From contig UQKB01000004.1 in the NCBI GenBank assembly GCA_900541565.1, positions 1 through 64,000 of the forward strand: a stretch of DNA of 64,000 nt, written 5' to 3'. This DNA comes from an uncultured Oscillospiraceae bacterium (GTDB taxonomy: Bacteria; Bacillota; Clostridia; Oscillospirales; Acutalibacteraceae). The first letter of the stretch is position 1, and every line of letters begins with the position of its first letter. Both the position numbers and the translations under genes were made by a program. A model generated the notes under the pieces. It saw only the letters and a list, made by a program, of their open reading frames with translations, made no database searches and had not been told where the DNA came from. Shown here one piece after another: positions 25,886-34,848 of the stretch.

Positions 25886-27367
25886 ATGAAGGTATTGTCA
25901 ATTGGATTGGACGGTGCTTCTTTTGAATTAATACAGCAATTTATAGGCGAGGGTATTTTGCCAACCTTTGAGCAACTGGCAATGGAAGGGATATTTTATT
26001 CATTACCTTCTACCACACCGCCCCATACGGCGCCGGGATGGGTTACATCGTTAACAGGAGTTAATCCGGGCAAGCATGGAATATATCAGTTTTGGGAAAC
26101 GCAGGCACAAGATTATGCCGGAGAATTTATGGGAAGCAACGATGTGAAGGTACCGTTTATCTGGGATCTTCTGGGGGAATATGGCTATTCTTCCGGATTG
26201 ATTAACATTCCCATGTCGCATCCTCCACAAAAGATCAATGGGTATATGCTGACATGGCCGCTTTCTAATACGCTGCATTACTCCTATCCACCGGAGCTGA
26301 TCAACGAAATTTCCAGAAATGGCGGGCAATATCTTTCTGATTTAGTCACGATGTTTCATGGGGATACAGATTATATTGATATGGCTCTTGAAATTACCAA
26401 AAAACGTGGAAGAACTCTGGAATACCTACTCGCCAACAGGTCAAGTGATTTTCTAATGGAGGTATTTACTGAGATTGACCGTGTCAGCCATTTTTACTGG
26501 AAATATATGCGTGCAGATAAAAAAGGCAAGCTGGAAAACGCCATACGTAATATTTACAGAAAGACAGATCAGGTTTTAAAGCAGGTGCTCAGCGTGTCGG
26601 AACAGGATACAACACTCCTGATTTACTCTGATCATGGTTTTCAGGCTGGCGAGATGGATTTTTATGTGCAGACTTTTCTTGAAAAAGCCGGTTTGTTGTC
26701 TTTGAGGAAAGACGACGCCTATATTGCACAGGACAATTGGTTTGAGCTACAGGGAGAAGACGGTATCTACCATGTGGATTGGGATAAAACGACAGCATAT
26801 ATGGCAGCGCCTGGCTCATACGGTATCAATATCAATTTAAAGGGCCGGCAGGCACAGGGCATTGTAGACCCGCATTCTTATGCGGAAGTACGCAGCCGGG
26901 TCATTAAAGAGCTCAAAGCTGTGCGCCATCCGGTAAAAGGAACCCTCCTGTTTCGCGAGGTCCTGCCCCGTGAATCTGTTTATAGCGGCGAATTATTGCA
27001 TAAAGCGCCGGATATTATTGTAATTCCGGAAAATTACGGAATCATGCTGCATCATAAAATTACGGATGACCGATTATTTAACTTTAATCCGGAGCAAAAC
27101 GGTATGCATTCCGCAAACGGAATCTTTTTACTGTGGGGCAACGCGGTAAAAGGATTAAAGCATAAACGTCCGCGCGGATTATATGACGTCGCGCCTACAA
27201 TTCTTGATCTTTTTCATATCAGTGCACCCTCGTATATGGACGGGGAAAGCATTTTTAAGCTGCCCTTGAAATCGTACAGCAGCGCTTCTAAAGAGGGCAA
27301 GGCTGCATACAGTGAAAAGGAAGAAGAAGATATCAAGCGGCATCTTAAAACATTAGGATACTATTAA
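25886..27367 (+). CDS. Alkaline-phosphatase-superfamily hydrolase (type I phosphodiesterase-like), intact
   Basis: 493 residues. Conserved metal and catalytic positions are all present: GLDGASFEL at the N-terminus, nucleophile region PPHTAPGW (Thr), GKHGIYQF, EIDRVSHFYW, YSDHGFQ, and the late GMHSANG histidine. Members cleave phosphodiesters, phosphomonoesters or sulfate esters. It sits immediately before cysD and cysN, so a role tied to sulfated or nucleotide compounds, for example removal of the by-product PAP or hydrolysis of a sulfated precursor, is plausible but unproven. No signal peptide is seen, so it is cytoplasmic. Confidence 0.8.
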   Translation: MKVLSIGLDGASFELIQQFIGEGILPTFEQLAMEGIFYSLPSTTPPHTAPGWVTSLTGVNPGKHGIYQFWETQAQDYAGEFMGSNDVKVPFIWDLLGEYGYSSGLINIPMSHPPQKINGYMLTWPLSNTLHYSYPPELINEISRNGGQYLSDLVTMFHGDTDYIDMALEITKKRGRTLEYLLANRSSDFLMEVFTEIDRVSHFYWKYMRADKKGKLENAIRNIYRKTDQVLKQVLSVSEQDTTLLIYSDHGFQAGEMDFYVQTFLEKAGLLSLRKDDAYIAQDNWFELQGEDGIYHVDWDKTTAYMAAPGSYGININLKGRQAQGIVDPHSYAEVRSRVIKELKAVRHPVKGTLLFREVLPRESVYSGELLHKAPDIIVIPENYGIMLHHKITDDRLFNFNPEQNGMHSANGIFLLWGNAVKGLKHKRPRGLYDVAPTILDLFHISAPSYMDGESIFKLPLKSYSSASKEGKAAYSEKEEEDIKRHLKTLGYY

Positions 27368-27386
27368 TGAGACAAGGAGAGATGAC

Positions 27387-28187
27387 ATGGATTATTTGGA
27401 CAAGCTTGAAAATGAAAGTATTTATATTATTCGTGAAGCATACAGCCAGATTAAGGAAGTTGCAATTTTGTGGTCAATCGGGAAAGACTCTACCACTTTG
27501 CTTTGGCTTATTCGCAAAGCGTTTTTTGGACAAATCCCTTTTCCGGCTATCCATATCGATACCGGATATAAATTTGAAGAAATCTACCGCTTTAGGGAAC
27601 ATTATGCCAAAGAATGGGGATTGGATCTGCGTATTTATAAAAACGAACAGGCAATCAGGCGGGGCATGTCACCGGATAAGGGGCGGTTTGAATGCTGTAC
27701 ACAATTAAAAACTGACACTTTGAAAATCGCGGTAGCCAAAGAAAATTTAAAGGCTTTATATCTTGGCATACGAAGGGACGAGCATGGAATTCGGGCGAAA
27801 GAACGAATTTTTTCTGTCCGTGACGAGGAGTTTGAATGGAACTATAAAGGGCAGGCCCCGGAACTTTGGGGACAATATAAAACGAAAGTCAACAGCAATG
27901 AACATATTCGCATACATCCTATGCTTAACTGGACGGAGCTTGATATTTGGAAATATATAGAAAGAGAAAAAATCCCCGTTGTAGATTTATACTTTGCCAA
28001 AGGAGGAAAAAGATATCGCAGCATAGGTTGCGCGTCCTGTTGTGAACCGGTCGATTCAAGTGCAGATTCTATTGATAAAATTTTAAGTGAATTGAGTACT
28101 ACCACAATATCTGAGAGAAGCGGCAGGACGCAGGATAAAGAATCGAGATTTATTATGCAAAAACTAAGGTCGTTAGGATATATGTAG
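27387..28187 (+). CDS. cysD: Sulfate adenylyltransferase subunit 2 (CysD-like)
   Basis: 266 residues of the PP-loop/PAPS-reductase-like fold: WSIGKDSTTLLWL as nucleotide loop, HIDTGYKFEEIY, CCTQLKTD, GIRRDEHGIRA, and the C-terminal SERSGRTQDKES, which is diagnostic for CysD. With CysN (next gene) it makes adenylyl sulfate from sulfate and ATP, driven by GTP hydrolysis. PAPS reductase is excluded by the CysD-type tail and the CysN partner. It begins 19 bases after the upstream gene with a GAGA-type site. Confidence 0.93.
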   Translation: MDYLDKLENESIYIIREAYSQIKEVAILWSIGKDSTTLLWLIRKAFFGQIPFPAIHIDTGYKFEEIYRFREHYAKEWGLDLRIYKNEQAIRRGMSPDKGRFECCTQLKTDTLKIAVAKENLKALYLGIRRDEHGIRAKERIFSVRDEEFEWNYKGQAPELWGQYKTKVNSNEHIRIHPMLNWTELDIWKYIEREKIPVVDLYFAKGGKRYRSIGCASCCEPVDSSADSIDKILSELSTTTISERSGRTQDKESRFIMQKLRSLGYM

Positions 28188-28220
28188 TTACTAATTTATA
28201 TAGGAGCTGGAGAGAAACAT

Positions 28221-29453
28221 ATGGAAAAGGAAAGAATTAAGGTAGCGTTTGTAGGTCACGTAGACCATGGGAAATCTACACTGATCGGCAGGCTGCTTTA
28301 TAATACAAACACCATCCTGAAGGATAAAATGAAAGATATTGAGAACGCTTCAGAAAATGGAATGGATTTTGCATTCCTGATAGATTACTTTGAAGAAGAA
28401 CGGCAGCAGGGTATTACAATTGATACTGCGCAGGTGTTTTTTCGTACCGAGAAACGGGAATACGTGATTATTGACGCGCCTGGCCATGTGGAGTTTATTA
28501 CCAATATGATTACTGGTGCTTCTCAGGCAGATGTGGCTGTACTGATGGTAGACGCGCAGGAAGGGATAAAGGAGCAGACAAAATGCCATGCGTTTTTATT
28601 GTCCATGCTTGGTATCAGGCAGGTTATTGTTGCAGTGAATAAAATGGATTTGATCGCGTATGAAAAGGAGAGATTTTACAGCATCTCGCAGCAGATTGGT
28701 AAATATTTGACAGATTTGAACATCAGGCAATTTTTCTGTGTTCCAATTTCGTCAATACATGGCGATAACATTACTGCGCTGTCTGAGAAGACACAGTGGT
28801 ATTATGGCAAACCTTTTGCAGAATTACTTGACGATATACCGCCGGATACAAACATCAATACGTCGTATTTTGTCTTCCCTGTTCAGGATGTATACTATAC
28901 CCAGTTTTCTGATGAAAAAAAGAGAATAGCTGTTGGGAAGGTTGAAGCCGGAAGCATACAGACAGGACAGTTAATAAAGGTACTTCCCTCAGGAGAAACC
29001 GCAGAGATAACCTCGATAGAAAAATTTGAAGGGGAACAGAGCTCTGCAGATTATGAAGAGTGTGTCGGTCTTACTCTGAGCAAACCTCTGTTTTTGGAAA
29101 GAGGTTACGTTATTTGTTCAGACAATAAGTTTATAAATATAACGAAAAAATTCCAGGCCAACCTTTTTTGGATGTCCAAAACAGCTTTAAAAGTAAATGA
29201 ACGATTGGCCATTCGCTGTTCCACGCAAGAAACATCGTGTACAATCAGCCAGATATTGGGGAAAATAGATACCTCTTCGTTCAAGCAAAACAATCAGGAT
29301 TTGGAAACGCTTAATAAACTGGAAGTCGGACGGGTGATCATACAGGTTAAAAACGATTTAATTATAAGTCAGGTCGAAAACATTCAGGCGCTTTCCAGGT
29401 TTGTTATTTTGCGGAACAATGTTATTGTGGCGAGTGGAATTATATCAGGATAA
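28221..29453 (+). CDS. cysN: Sulfate adenylyltransferase subunit 1, GTPase (CysN)
   Basis: 410 residues, translation-factor GTPase fold: VGHVDHGKSTL (G1), DAPGHVEF (G3), VNKMDL (G4), then two beta-barrel domains. It activates CysD by GTP hydrolysis. No APS kinase domain is fused at the C-terminus, in agreement with the separate cysC at 6237. CysC lies 22 kb away in the same cluster, which shows that the sulfation genes were scattered by rearrangement instead of being inherited as one cysDNC block. Confidence 0.93.
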   Translation: MEKERIKVAFVGHVDHGKSTLIGRLLYNTNTILKDKMKDIENASENGMDFAFLIDYFEEERQQGITIDTAQVFFRTEKREYVIIDAPGHVEFITNMITGASQADVAVLMVDAQEGIKEQTKCHAFLLSMLGIRQVIVAVNKMDLIAYEKERFYSISQQIGKYLTDLNIRQFFCVPISSIHGDNITALSEKTQWYYGKPFAELLDDIPPDTNINTSYFVFPVQDVYYTQFSDEKKRIAVGKVEAGSIQTGQLIKVLPSGETAEITSIEKFEGEQSSADYEECVGLTLSKPLFLERGYVICSDNKFINITKKFQANLFWMSKTALKVNERLAIRCSTQETSCTISQILGKIDTSSFKQNNQDLETLNKLEVGRVIIQVKNDLIISQVENIQALSRFVILRNNVIVASGIISG

Positions 29454-29470
29454 AACAAAAGAGGTGTTAC

Positions 29471-30751
29471 ATGGCTAAAAAAGTTTTTGTATTAGGAATA
29501 GACGGAATGCCCTTTACACTGCTGCATACGGAATATTTTTGCAGACTCATGCCTCGTTTTACTGGAATATGCAAAACATTTGGAGTACATAAAATGAATT
29601 CAGTTTTGCCTGTAATTTCGTCTGTCGCATGGACCTCCTTTGCAACGGGGCAAAATCCGGGTAAGCACGGTATTTTTGGCTTTACAGACAGGAATAGCTC
29701 GCCTTTTGAAATTACGATTCCTACATCGGCAAGCAGAAAATGCCCGGCAGTCTGGAATCAGTTGCCTGGTGGTAAGCACTCTATTGTAATTAATGTACCG
29801 TTGACGTATCCTCCGGAACAGATTAACGGATTAATGGTTTCCTGTTTTCTGTGTCCCGATATTAAAAAATCCACTTTTCCGCGCGATTTCTATAAGCATT
29901 TAGTAAAGATGGATTATATTATTGATACGGACGCGCAATTAGTGGCGACAGATAAAAAAGCATTTTTGTTGCAGCTTTTGACTGCGACCGAAAAACGCTT
30001 TGAGCTGGCTCATGAATTGCTCGGAACTGACTGGAGCTATTTTCAGTTGCATATTATGGAGACCGACCGCCTGATGCATTTTTTTTATCCGTACTTATCA
30101 AAGCCAATAAGTGACGAATATTCACAAATAATAGCGCTTTATTTTAAACAGCTTGACAGCCATATTTACCGTCTTTTCACCAGAATCCGGGAAAATGCGG
30201 CTTTGATTATATTGTCCGACCACGGATTTTGCGAAATTGTATCTGAGTTTCAACTGAATGTTTGGCTTGAACACAATGGCCTGCTGAAATTTAACGGAAG
30301 CGGCCGGACTTTAAATAATTATAGCCCGGATAGTGTTTGTTATGCCTTAACACCGGGCCGCATCTACATAAACCTGGAAGGAAGAGAAGAGAAAGGCAGT
30401 GTAGCGGCGCGGGATTATAATGTTGTAAGAGAGCAAATAAAAAAGCAATTGCTCAGTATTTCTGACACTACAAACGGCAAGCCCATTGCAGACAAGGTTT
30501 TCTACAGGGAAGAAATATATCAGGGGAATTATCTGGACGATGCGCCCGATTTAATCGTTCACCCTAAAAACGGATATGATTTAAAATCTCTTTTGGATGG
30601 CGGAAATATTTTTACAAGATCCTTGCTGACAGGTATGCACACTTATGAGGATGCGCTGATTGTAGGAGCTGGTATGGATGTTTCAAAAGTAAAGGCAATT
30701 GATCAGGTAAGCGGGATTATACAGGAGTATTTCGATGATGAATCTAAGTGA
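29471..30751 (+). CDS. Alkaline-phosphatase-superfamily hydrolase
   Basis: 426 residues, related to the gene at 25886. GIDGMPFTL, PVISSVAWTSFATG (serine at the nucleophile position), GKHGIFGF, METDRLMHFFYP, LSDHGFCE and TGMHTYEDA are all present, so it appears active. It could act on phosphate or sulfate esters; its place right after cysDN again links this family to sulfate handling. The stop lies 17 bases inside the adenylation gene. Confidence 0.78.
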   Translation: MAKKVFVLGIDGMPFTLLHTEYFCRLMPRFTGICKTFGVHKMNSVLPVISSVAWTSFATGQNPGKHGIFGFTDRNSSPFEITIPTSASRKCPAVWNQLPGGKHSIVINVPLTYPPEQINGLMVSCFLCPDIKKSTFPRDFYKHLVKMDYIIDTDAQLVATDKKAFLLQLLTATEKRFELAHELLGTDWSYFQLHIMETDRLMHFFYPYLSKPISDEYSQIIALYFKQLDSHIYRLFTRIRENAALIILSDHGFCEIVSEFQLNVWLEHNGLLKFNGSGRTLNNYSPDSVCYALTPGRIYINLEGREEKGSVAARDYNVVREQIKKQLLSISDTTNGKPIADKVFYREEIYQGNYLDDAPDLIVHPKNGYDLKSLLDGGNIFTRSLLTGMHTYEDALIVGAGMDVSKVKAIDQVSGIIQEYFDDESK

Positions 30752-32126
30752 AAAATTAATAAATACTGCAAAGGCGCAGCCTGAATGGACAGCTTTGCGC
30801 GATAGGAATAAATCTGTATCTTATTCCATGCTGATACGGCGGATTTCATCAAATGCACAGAGGATTACCCATATGGGATACGCAAAACAAACGGTTCTTT
30901 TAAGAATAACCGACTCTGTAGATTTTGGTATAGCTTTATTAAGCCTGTTTGCGGCCGGATGTTGGGTAGTACCAGCGCCCCCCGACATTTCAGAGGATCT
31001 TTGCAGAAAGCTGAAAATTACATATGGAATTCAAATCGAGCTTGCTTCAAACGCTCAGGTGTTTTCTGTAGCCTGTAAAAATGATGGGGTTTTTACGATT
31101 CACGAAGAGTCTTGCGGAATATACCATCTTACCTCGGGTTCTACAGGCGAACCCAAGCTGTGCATCAGGAGCGTCCGGAATCTAATAGACGAGGCGTTGT
31201 CATACGCCGGATTGTTTGCATTGGACGGCAATAAAATACTAAGCTTAGCGCCGGTTTATCATTCGTTTTCCCTGGGCGCCGCTTTCATGGCTTCTCTTAT
31301 TTCCGGATCAAGCCTGCATGTTGTAAATCAGTTTAAACCCAGGCAGGCAGTCGATATCATTGGCAGGTGGAACCCCGATATTGTTGTCGCAGTACCAATC
31401 ATGGCAAAGGCGATTGCAGAGGTATCTTTATCGGAGTACTACAATTTTGACACCTTGAAGGTTATCTTAATCGGGACCGGGAATGTAACAAAAGAGGTGA
31501 ACCGGCAGCTCAAACAACGGTTCGGTGTATCTGCTTCCATAAATTATGGCTCAACGGAGACGGGCGGTTTGATATCCAGACTGACAGAGGAGCCTGAGGA
31601 AGCAATCGGCACAGAAATGGCAGGGGTGGAAATAAAGCTGCTTGATTCCGGCGGGAATGCTGTTCCCACCGGTACCGAGGGGGAGGCGTATGTAAAATGT
31701 CAATACATGATGAGCGGATATCTCGATCAAAAAGAACGGGTTTTCGACCCGGAGGGATTTTTTCCTATGGGAGATATTCTGCTAAAGGACCTGAATGGTT
31801 ATTATTATGTTAAGGGCAGAATCAAAAATATTATCAATATCGGCGGAAAAAAAGTGAACCCAAAAGAAGTGGAATCAATTTTGCTGGAGTATCCCGGCGT
31901 TCGGGACTGTGTGGTCGAGGGCTTTTGCCACGGCAATACAGAGCAAGTTCGTGCTTATATTGACGGAGAAGCAGTGGATGAATTTTCTCTGCGCCAATAT
32001 CTTAAAGAACATTTAGAGGCGCATAAAATACCTACCATAATTCATTTTGTGCCATATATCCTGAGAAATTCGTCCGGTAAATTAATGAAAGCGGGACATA
32101 TAAATTATGAAAAGCAGATGGATTGA
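30735..32126 (+). CDS. Adenylation enzyme (acyl/aryl-AMP ligase)
   Basis: 463 residues of the ANL superfamily: YHLTSGSTGEPK phosphate loop, NYGSTETGG, FFPMGDILLKD, GRIKNIINIGGKKVNP hinge and the C-terminal catalytic lysine in SSGKLMKAG. It activates a carboxylic acid as AMP ester and loads it on CoA or a carrier protein. AHBA is the most probable substrate because the AHBA genes and free carrier proteins are in the same operon, as MitE does in mitomycin assembly. The short length fits a free-standing ligase. Residues of the acid pocket cannot be assigned by eye. Confidence 0.85.
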   Translation: MMNLSEKLINTAKAQPEWTALRDRNKSVSYSMLIRRISSNAQRITHMGYAKQTVLLRITDSVDFGIALLSLFAAGCWVVPAPPDISEDLCRKLKITYGIQIELASNAQVFSVACKNDGVFTIHEESCGIYHLTSGSTGEPKLCIRSVRNLIDEALSYAGLFALDGNKILSLAPVYHSFSLGAAFMASLISGSSLHVVNQFKPRQAVDIIGRWNPDIVVAVPIMAKAIAEVSLSEYYNFDTLKVILIGTGNVTKEVNRQLKQRFGVSASINYGSTETGGLISRLTEEPEEAIGTEMAGVEIKLLDSGGNAVPTGTEGEAYVKCQYMMSGYLDQKERVFDPEGFFPMGDILLKDLNGYYYVKGRIKNIINIGGKKVNPKEVESILLEYPGVRDCVVEGFCHGNTEQVRAYIDGEAVDEFSLRQYLKEHLEAHKIPTIIHFVPYILRNSSGKLMKAGHINYEKQMD

Positions 32127-33027
32127 CGACCCAATTTTATATAAAAAAAGCGCTGCGCTGTTTGCTGCAATCGACTCGGGCCTGTTCACTGTGTTGCGGG
32201 AGCAAAAAGGGCTTACACTGTATGCTTTGAAAGATTTGGGATGGAACCCGGATTATACATTGCTTTTATGCTTGTATTTGGAGGGAGAGGGTTATTTACA
32301 AAAAAAAGACGGGAAGTGGAGCCTTTCAGATGCGTTTGAAAAAAAATATCATTCTTTTATGCTGACGTGTAAACACGAAAGAAATTTATATGAAAGATGG
32401 ATTACCCCACAGGAAATCACGAAGGCAGTGCGCGCTGTTTATCCAGACAGCCGGACATATGACCAGAAGGGGTTTCGCGTAGATGAAAAAGTCGTTTATG
32501 ACGCTTTGATGTATACGGATACAACTGATATTATTGCGCTGTACTTGCTGAGAAAGCTACCTGCAAATAGACCGCTTAAGCTTCTGGAATATGGAAGGAG
32601 CAAAGGAAGAATGACGGAAAAGCTGGCAAAAAAGATTGCTGTCCACAACACCATATGCGAACAAACGCAAGAGATAGAATTTTTAAAAGACAGCTTTGAT
32701 GTCATTTTTATGATGAATACGGTACATTACTTATCTGCTGAGGCGTTTAGCAAGCGTATAACAGAAATGAAGCAAATGCTAAAAAAAGGCGGGCTTCTTT
32801 GTATTGCCGATGTTTTTTATCAGAATGATACGGTGTTTCATTCAACGGTGTTACTGGACTGGCTTACGCATGGGGGAATCCATCACCTGTTTTTGGATGA
32901 AACCTGTAAAGAATTACGTGCTTGCGGGTATGGGGAAATAGGGCACCAATTTATTGAGAATATTTTCATTCATTTAATTTATGCATATCCGTCAGGAGCT
33001 TCAGGACAGGTAGCATCGTTATGTTAA
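32107..33027 (+). CDS. O-methyltransferase-like protein with degenerate SAM site
   Basis: 306 residues. The N-terminal region has a winged-helix dimerisation layout (LFAAIDSGLFTVL, LLCLYLEGEGYL) and the C-terminal part follows natural-product O-methyltransferases (FDVIFMMNTVHYL, MLKKGGLLCIADVF). However, the first SAM-binding motif is LEYGRSKGRM instead of a DXGXGXG form, and the segment between motifs is shortened. It may bind SAM weakly, or do a SAM-independent reaction, as is known for some members of this fold. It overlaps the genes on both sides. Confidence 0.65.
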   Translation: MKSRWIDDPILYKKSAALFAAIDSGLFTVLREQKGLTLYALKDLGWNPDYTLLLCLYLEGEGYLQKKDGKWSLSDAFEKKYHSFMLTCKHERNLYERWITPQEITKAVRAVYPDSRTYDQKGFRVDEKVVYDALMYTDTTDIIALYLLRKLPANRPLKLLEYGRSKGRMTEKLAKKIAVHNTICEQTQEIEFLKDSFDVIFMMNTVHYLSAEAFSKRITEMKQMLKKGGLLCIADVFYQNDTVFHSTVLLDWLTHGGIHHLFLDETCKELRACGYGEIGHQFIENIFIHLIYAYPSGASGQVASLC

Positions 33028-33782
33028 ATACAAAAATTATCAAACAGCTGTTTGGCCCGGCCGATTGTGTAAAATACACGCTGCCGTGCAAACCGGGAGA
33101 CACGGTCTTAGTTATCGCGCCTCATCCGGACGACGAAACACTAGGCTGTGGGGGAATAATTGCTCAAATGCTGCAAAACGACATTACCGTCGCAGTTTTA
33201 ATTGTGACCGACGGTAATGGAGGCGGCCGAATGCCAAATATAAAAAAAATTCGGATGCATGAGTTTGAGTGCGCGAAAACAGTACTTGGCTTTACAAAAG
33301 ATTTCCGCCTGGCGTTTCCTGATGGAAGTCTTGCTCTTTATGAGGACGAATTTTGTGAAAAAATTTCTGAAATTTTGAAAAAAAACAGCTTCAGCCTGAT
33401 TTTTGTACCGTACCTACTGGATTACAACAGCGATCATCAAGCTGTCAACCGTGTATTGGCAAAAAGTCTGATACGGGTGGACTATCCGTTTGTGAAAATT
33501 GCGATGTATGAAATCTGGACTCCAATTACACATCCGAATTGTCTGATAAATGTAAGCTTACAGTACGAGATAAAAAAAGAGGCGCTTTGCTGTTACCGCT
33601 CTCAAGAAAGTTATTATGGAATTTATGAGAAGGCGATTGCGCTCAATGCACTTAGGGCTAAGCTTTCCATGCGCAAACAAGTTGACTATATGGAATGCTT
33701 TAAGCTGCTGGATCCTGAGAATTATGCGGAGGCGGCCTTGTCCGATATTTTTAGATTAGAGGAGAAAAGAGGATGTTTCTGA
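33021..33782 (+). CDS. PIG-L/LmbE-family N-deacetylase
   Basis: 253 residues. The zinc motif APHPDDETLGCGG is near residue 32, VTDGNGG follows, and a late DHQAVNR supplies the third metal histidine. Family members remove acetyl from N-acetylglucosamine moieties of lipids, thiols or antibiotics. Together with the GT2 enzyme it implies that a GlcNAc-type sugar is added and then deacetylated to a free amine. It overlaps the preceding and following genes by 7 and 10 bases. Confidence 0.9.
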   Translation: MLNTKIIKQLFGPADCVKYTLPCKPGDTVLVIAPHPDDETLGCGGIIAQMLQNDITVAVLIVTDGNGGGRMPNIKKIRMHEFECAKTVLGFTKDFRLAFPDGSLALYEDEFCEKISEILKKNSFSLIFVPYLLDYNSDHQAVNRVLAKSLIRVDYPFVKIAMYEIWTPITHPNCLINVSLQYEIKKEALCCYRSQESYYGIYEKAIALNALRAKLSMRKQVDYMECFKLLDPENYAEAALSDIFRLEEKRGCF

Positions 33783-34843
33783 TTAATGATCTTGTTGTCA
33801 AAGAGCATATATGCAATATGCACTGTACTTACTGCCTGACCGGTACCAGCAATCTGAAAAAAGCCGGTATGGAAAAGGCACAGGAACGTGCTTCCCTGCG
33901 CTATCAAGACGGGAGCGTACTTCAGAAGCAGCTGGATAGCGTTACGGATACATTGCAACATATATTTCAAATTCCTATTTTAAAAATCAGTGGCGGAGAA
34001 ATTCTGCTTATTTCCGGTCTGACCGATTACTTAAAAAAACATGCGCCAAACTATAAAGTTGTTCAAATTCTAACAAACGGATTACTGCTGGACGATCAAA
34101 TTTTAATGGAGTTCAGGAAAATTGGGAATATATGCCTGCAAATATCACTGGATCATCATACGCTTGAGGGCAATCAATACCGAACGGCAAAGCAAAAAGA
34201 TTTGGATCAGATTCTTTTAAATCTGGATAAAGCGGTGCGCTATGAGGTTCCAGTTGAAATCAATTGCGTTTTACACAACAAAAATACACACATTTTAAAT
34301 GATTATGTAAAATATTTAGCAAAATATAATGATAAGATTACTCTTTTTCCTTTTCCCGTCCGCGGTGCGGAAAAAGATTTGTTTTTTCCAGAAAAAGAGC
34401 AGCTGTGCGGTTTATCTGATGTTTTGAAATCGTATCGGTCATACAAAGGCATCCTTCCGCCGAAGCCTTATCTGGAAAGATTGCTGTGTTTTTTGGAAAC
34501 CGGTGTACGGGACATTCCTTGCATATTTCCCCGCATTGCCATCGGAAGTTTTGATGACGGAAATATAACCCCTTGCGCAAACTATTGGTTTACCTGTCTA
34601 TGCAATATATTACATGAAAGAGAACCTGAAAAAATAGCAGAAACGGTAGAACAGGCCGGAATATATCATGTACTTTTAAGCAAACATATGCTTTTCAATG
34701 AATGCCGTACCTGCTTTACTCCATGGGATATATTGAACCTTTATGCAAAAGGGGAAATTTCTTTGGACGAGGTGTGTTCCATCCCGGTCTATGCACACCC
34801 GGAAGTCCGTCAAGTTTTGAAAAAGTGTCTGGCGAAAGGGTAA
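33773..34843 (+). CDS. Radical SAM protein without cobalamin domain
   Basis: 356 residues. The cluster motif CNMHCTYC (CX3CX2C) is at residues 14-21, ILKISGGEILL and QISLDH continue the barrel, and C-terminal cysteines (ITPCANYWFTCLC, CRTCFTPWDIL) suggest an auxiliary Fe-S site of SPASM/twitch kind. Such proteins oxidise or rearrange bound substrates. It follows the deacetylase directly, an order that recalls MitC/MitD use in mitomycin assembly, where a radical SAM protein also occurs. The reaction is unknown. Confidence 0.85.
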   Translation: MFLINDLVVKEHICNMHCTYCLTGTSNLKKAGMEKAQERASLRYQDGSVLQKQLDSVTDTLQHIFQIPILKISGGEILLISGLTDYLKKHAPNYKVVQILTNGLLLDDQILMEFRKIGNICLQISLDHHTLEGNQYRTAKQKDLDQILLNLDKAVRYEVPVEINCVLHNKNTHILNDYVKYLAKYNDKITLFPFPVRGAEKDLFFPEKEQLCGLSDVLKSYRSYKGILPPKPYLERLLCFLETGVRDIPCIFPRIAIGSFDDGNITPCANYWFTCLCNILHEREPEKIAETVEQAGIYHVLLSKHMLFNECRTCFTPWDILNLYAKGEISLDEVCSIPVYAHPEVRQVLKKCLAKG

Positions 34844-34848
34844 GCATT

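Noticed and set aside
27387..28187. PAPS reductase (cysH) instead of cysD
   Set aside because: The SERSGRTQDKES tail and the adjacent cysN are typical for CysD, and there is no sulfite reductase gene nearby.
34702..34848. Upstream extension of the radical SAM protein starting at 34849
   Set aside because: It lies inside the preceding radical SAM gene in another frame; ATG 34849 has AAAGGG at good distance and the normal N-terminus.
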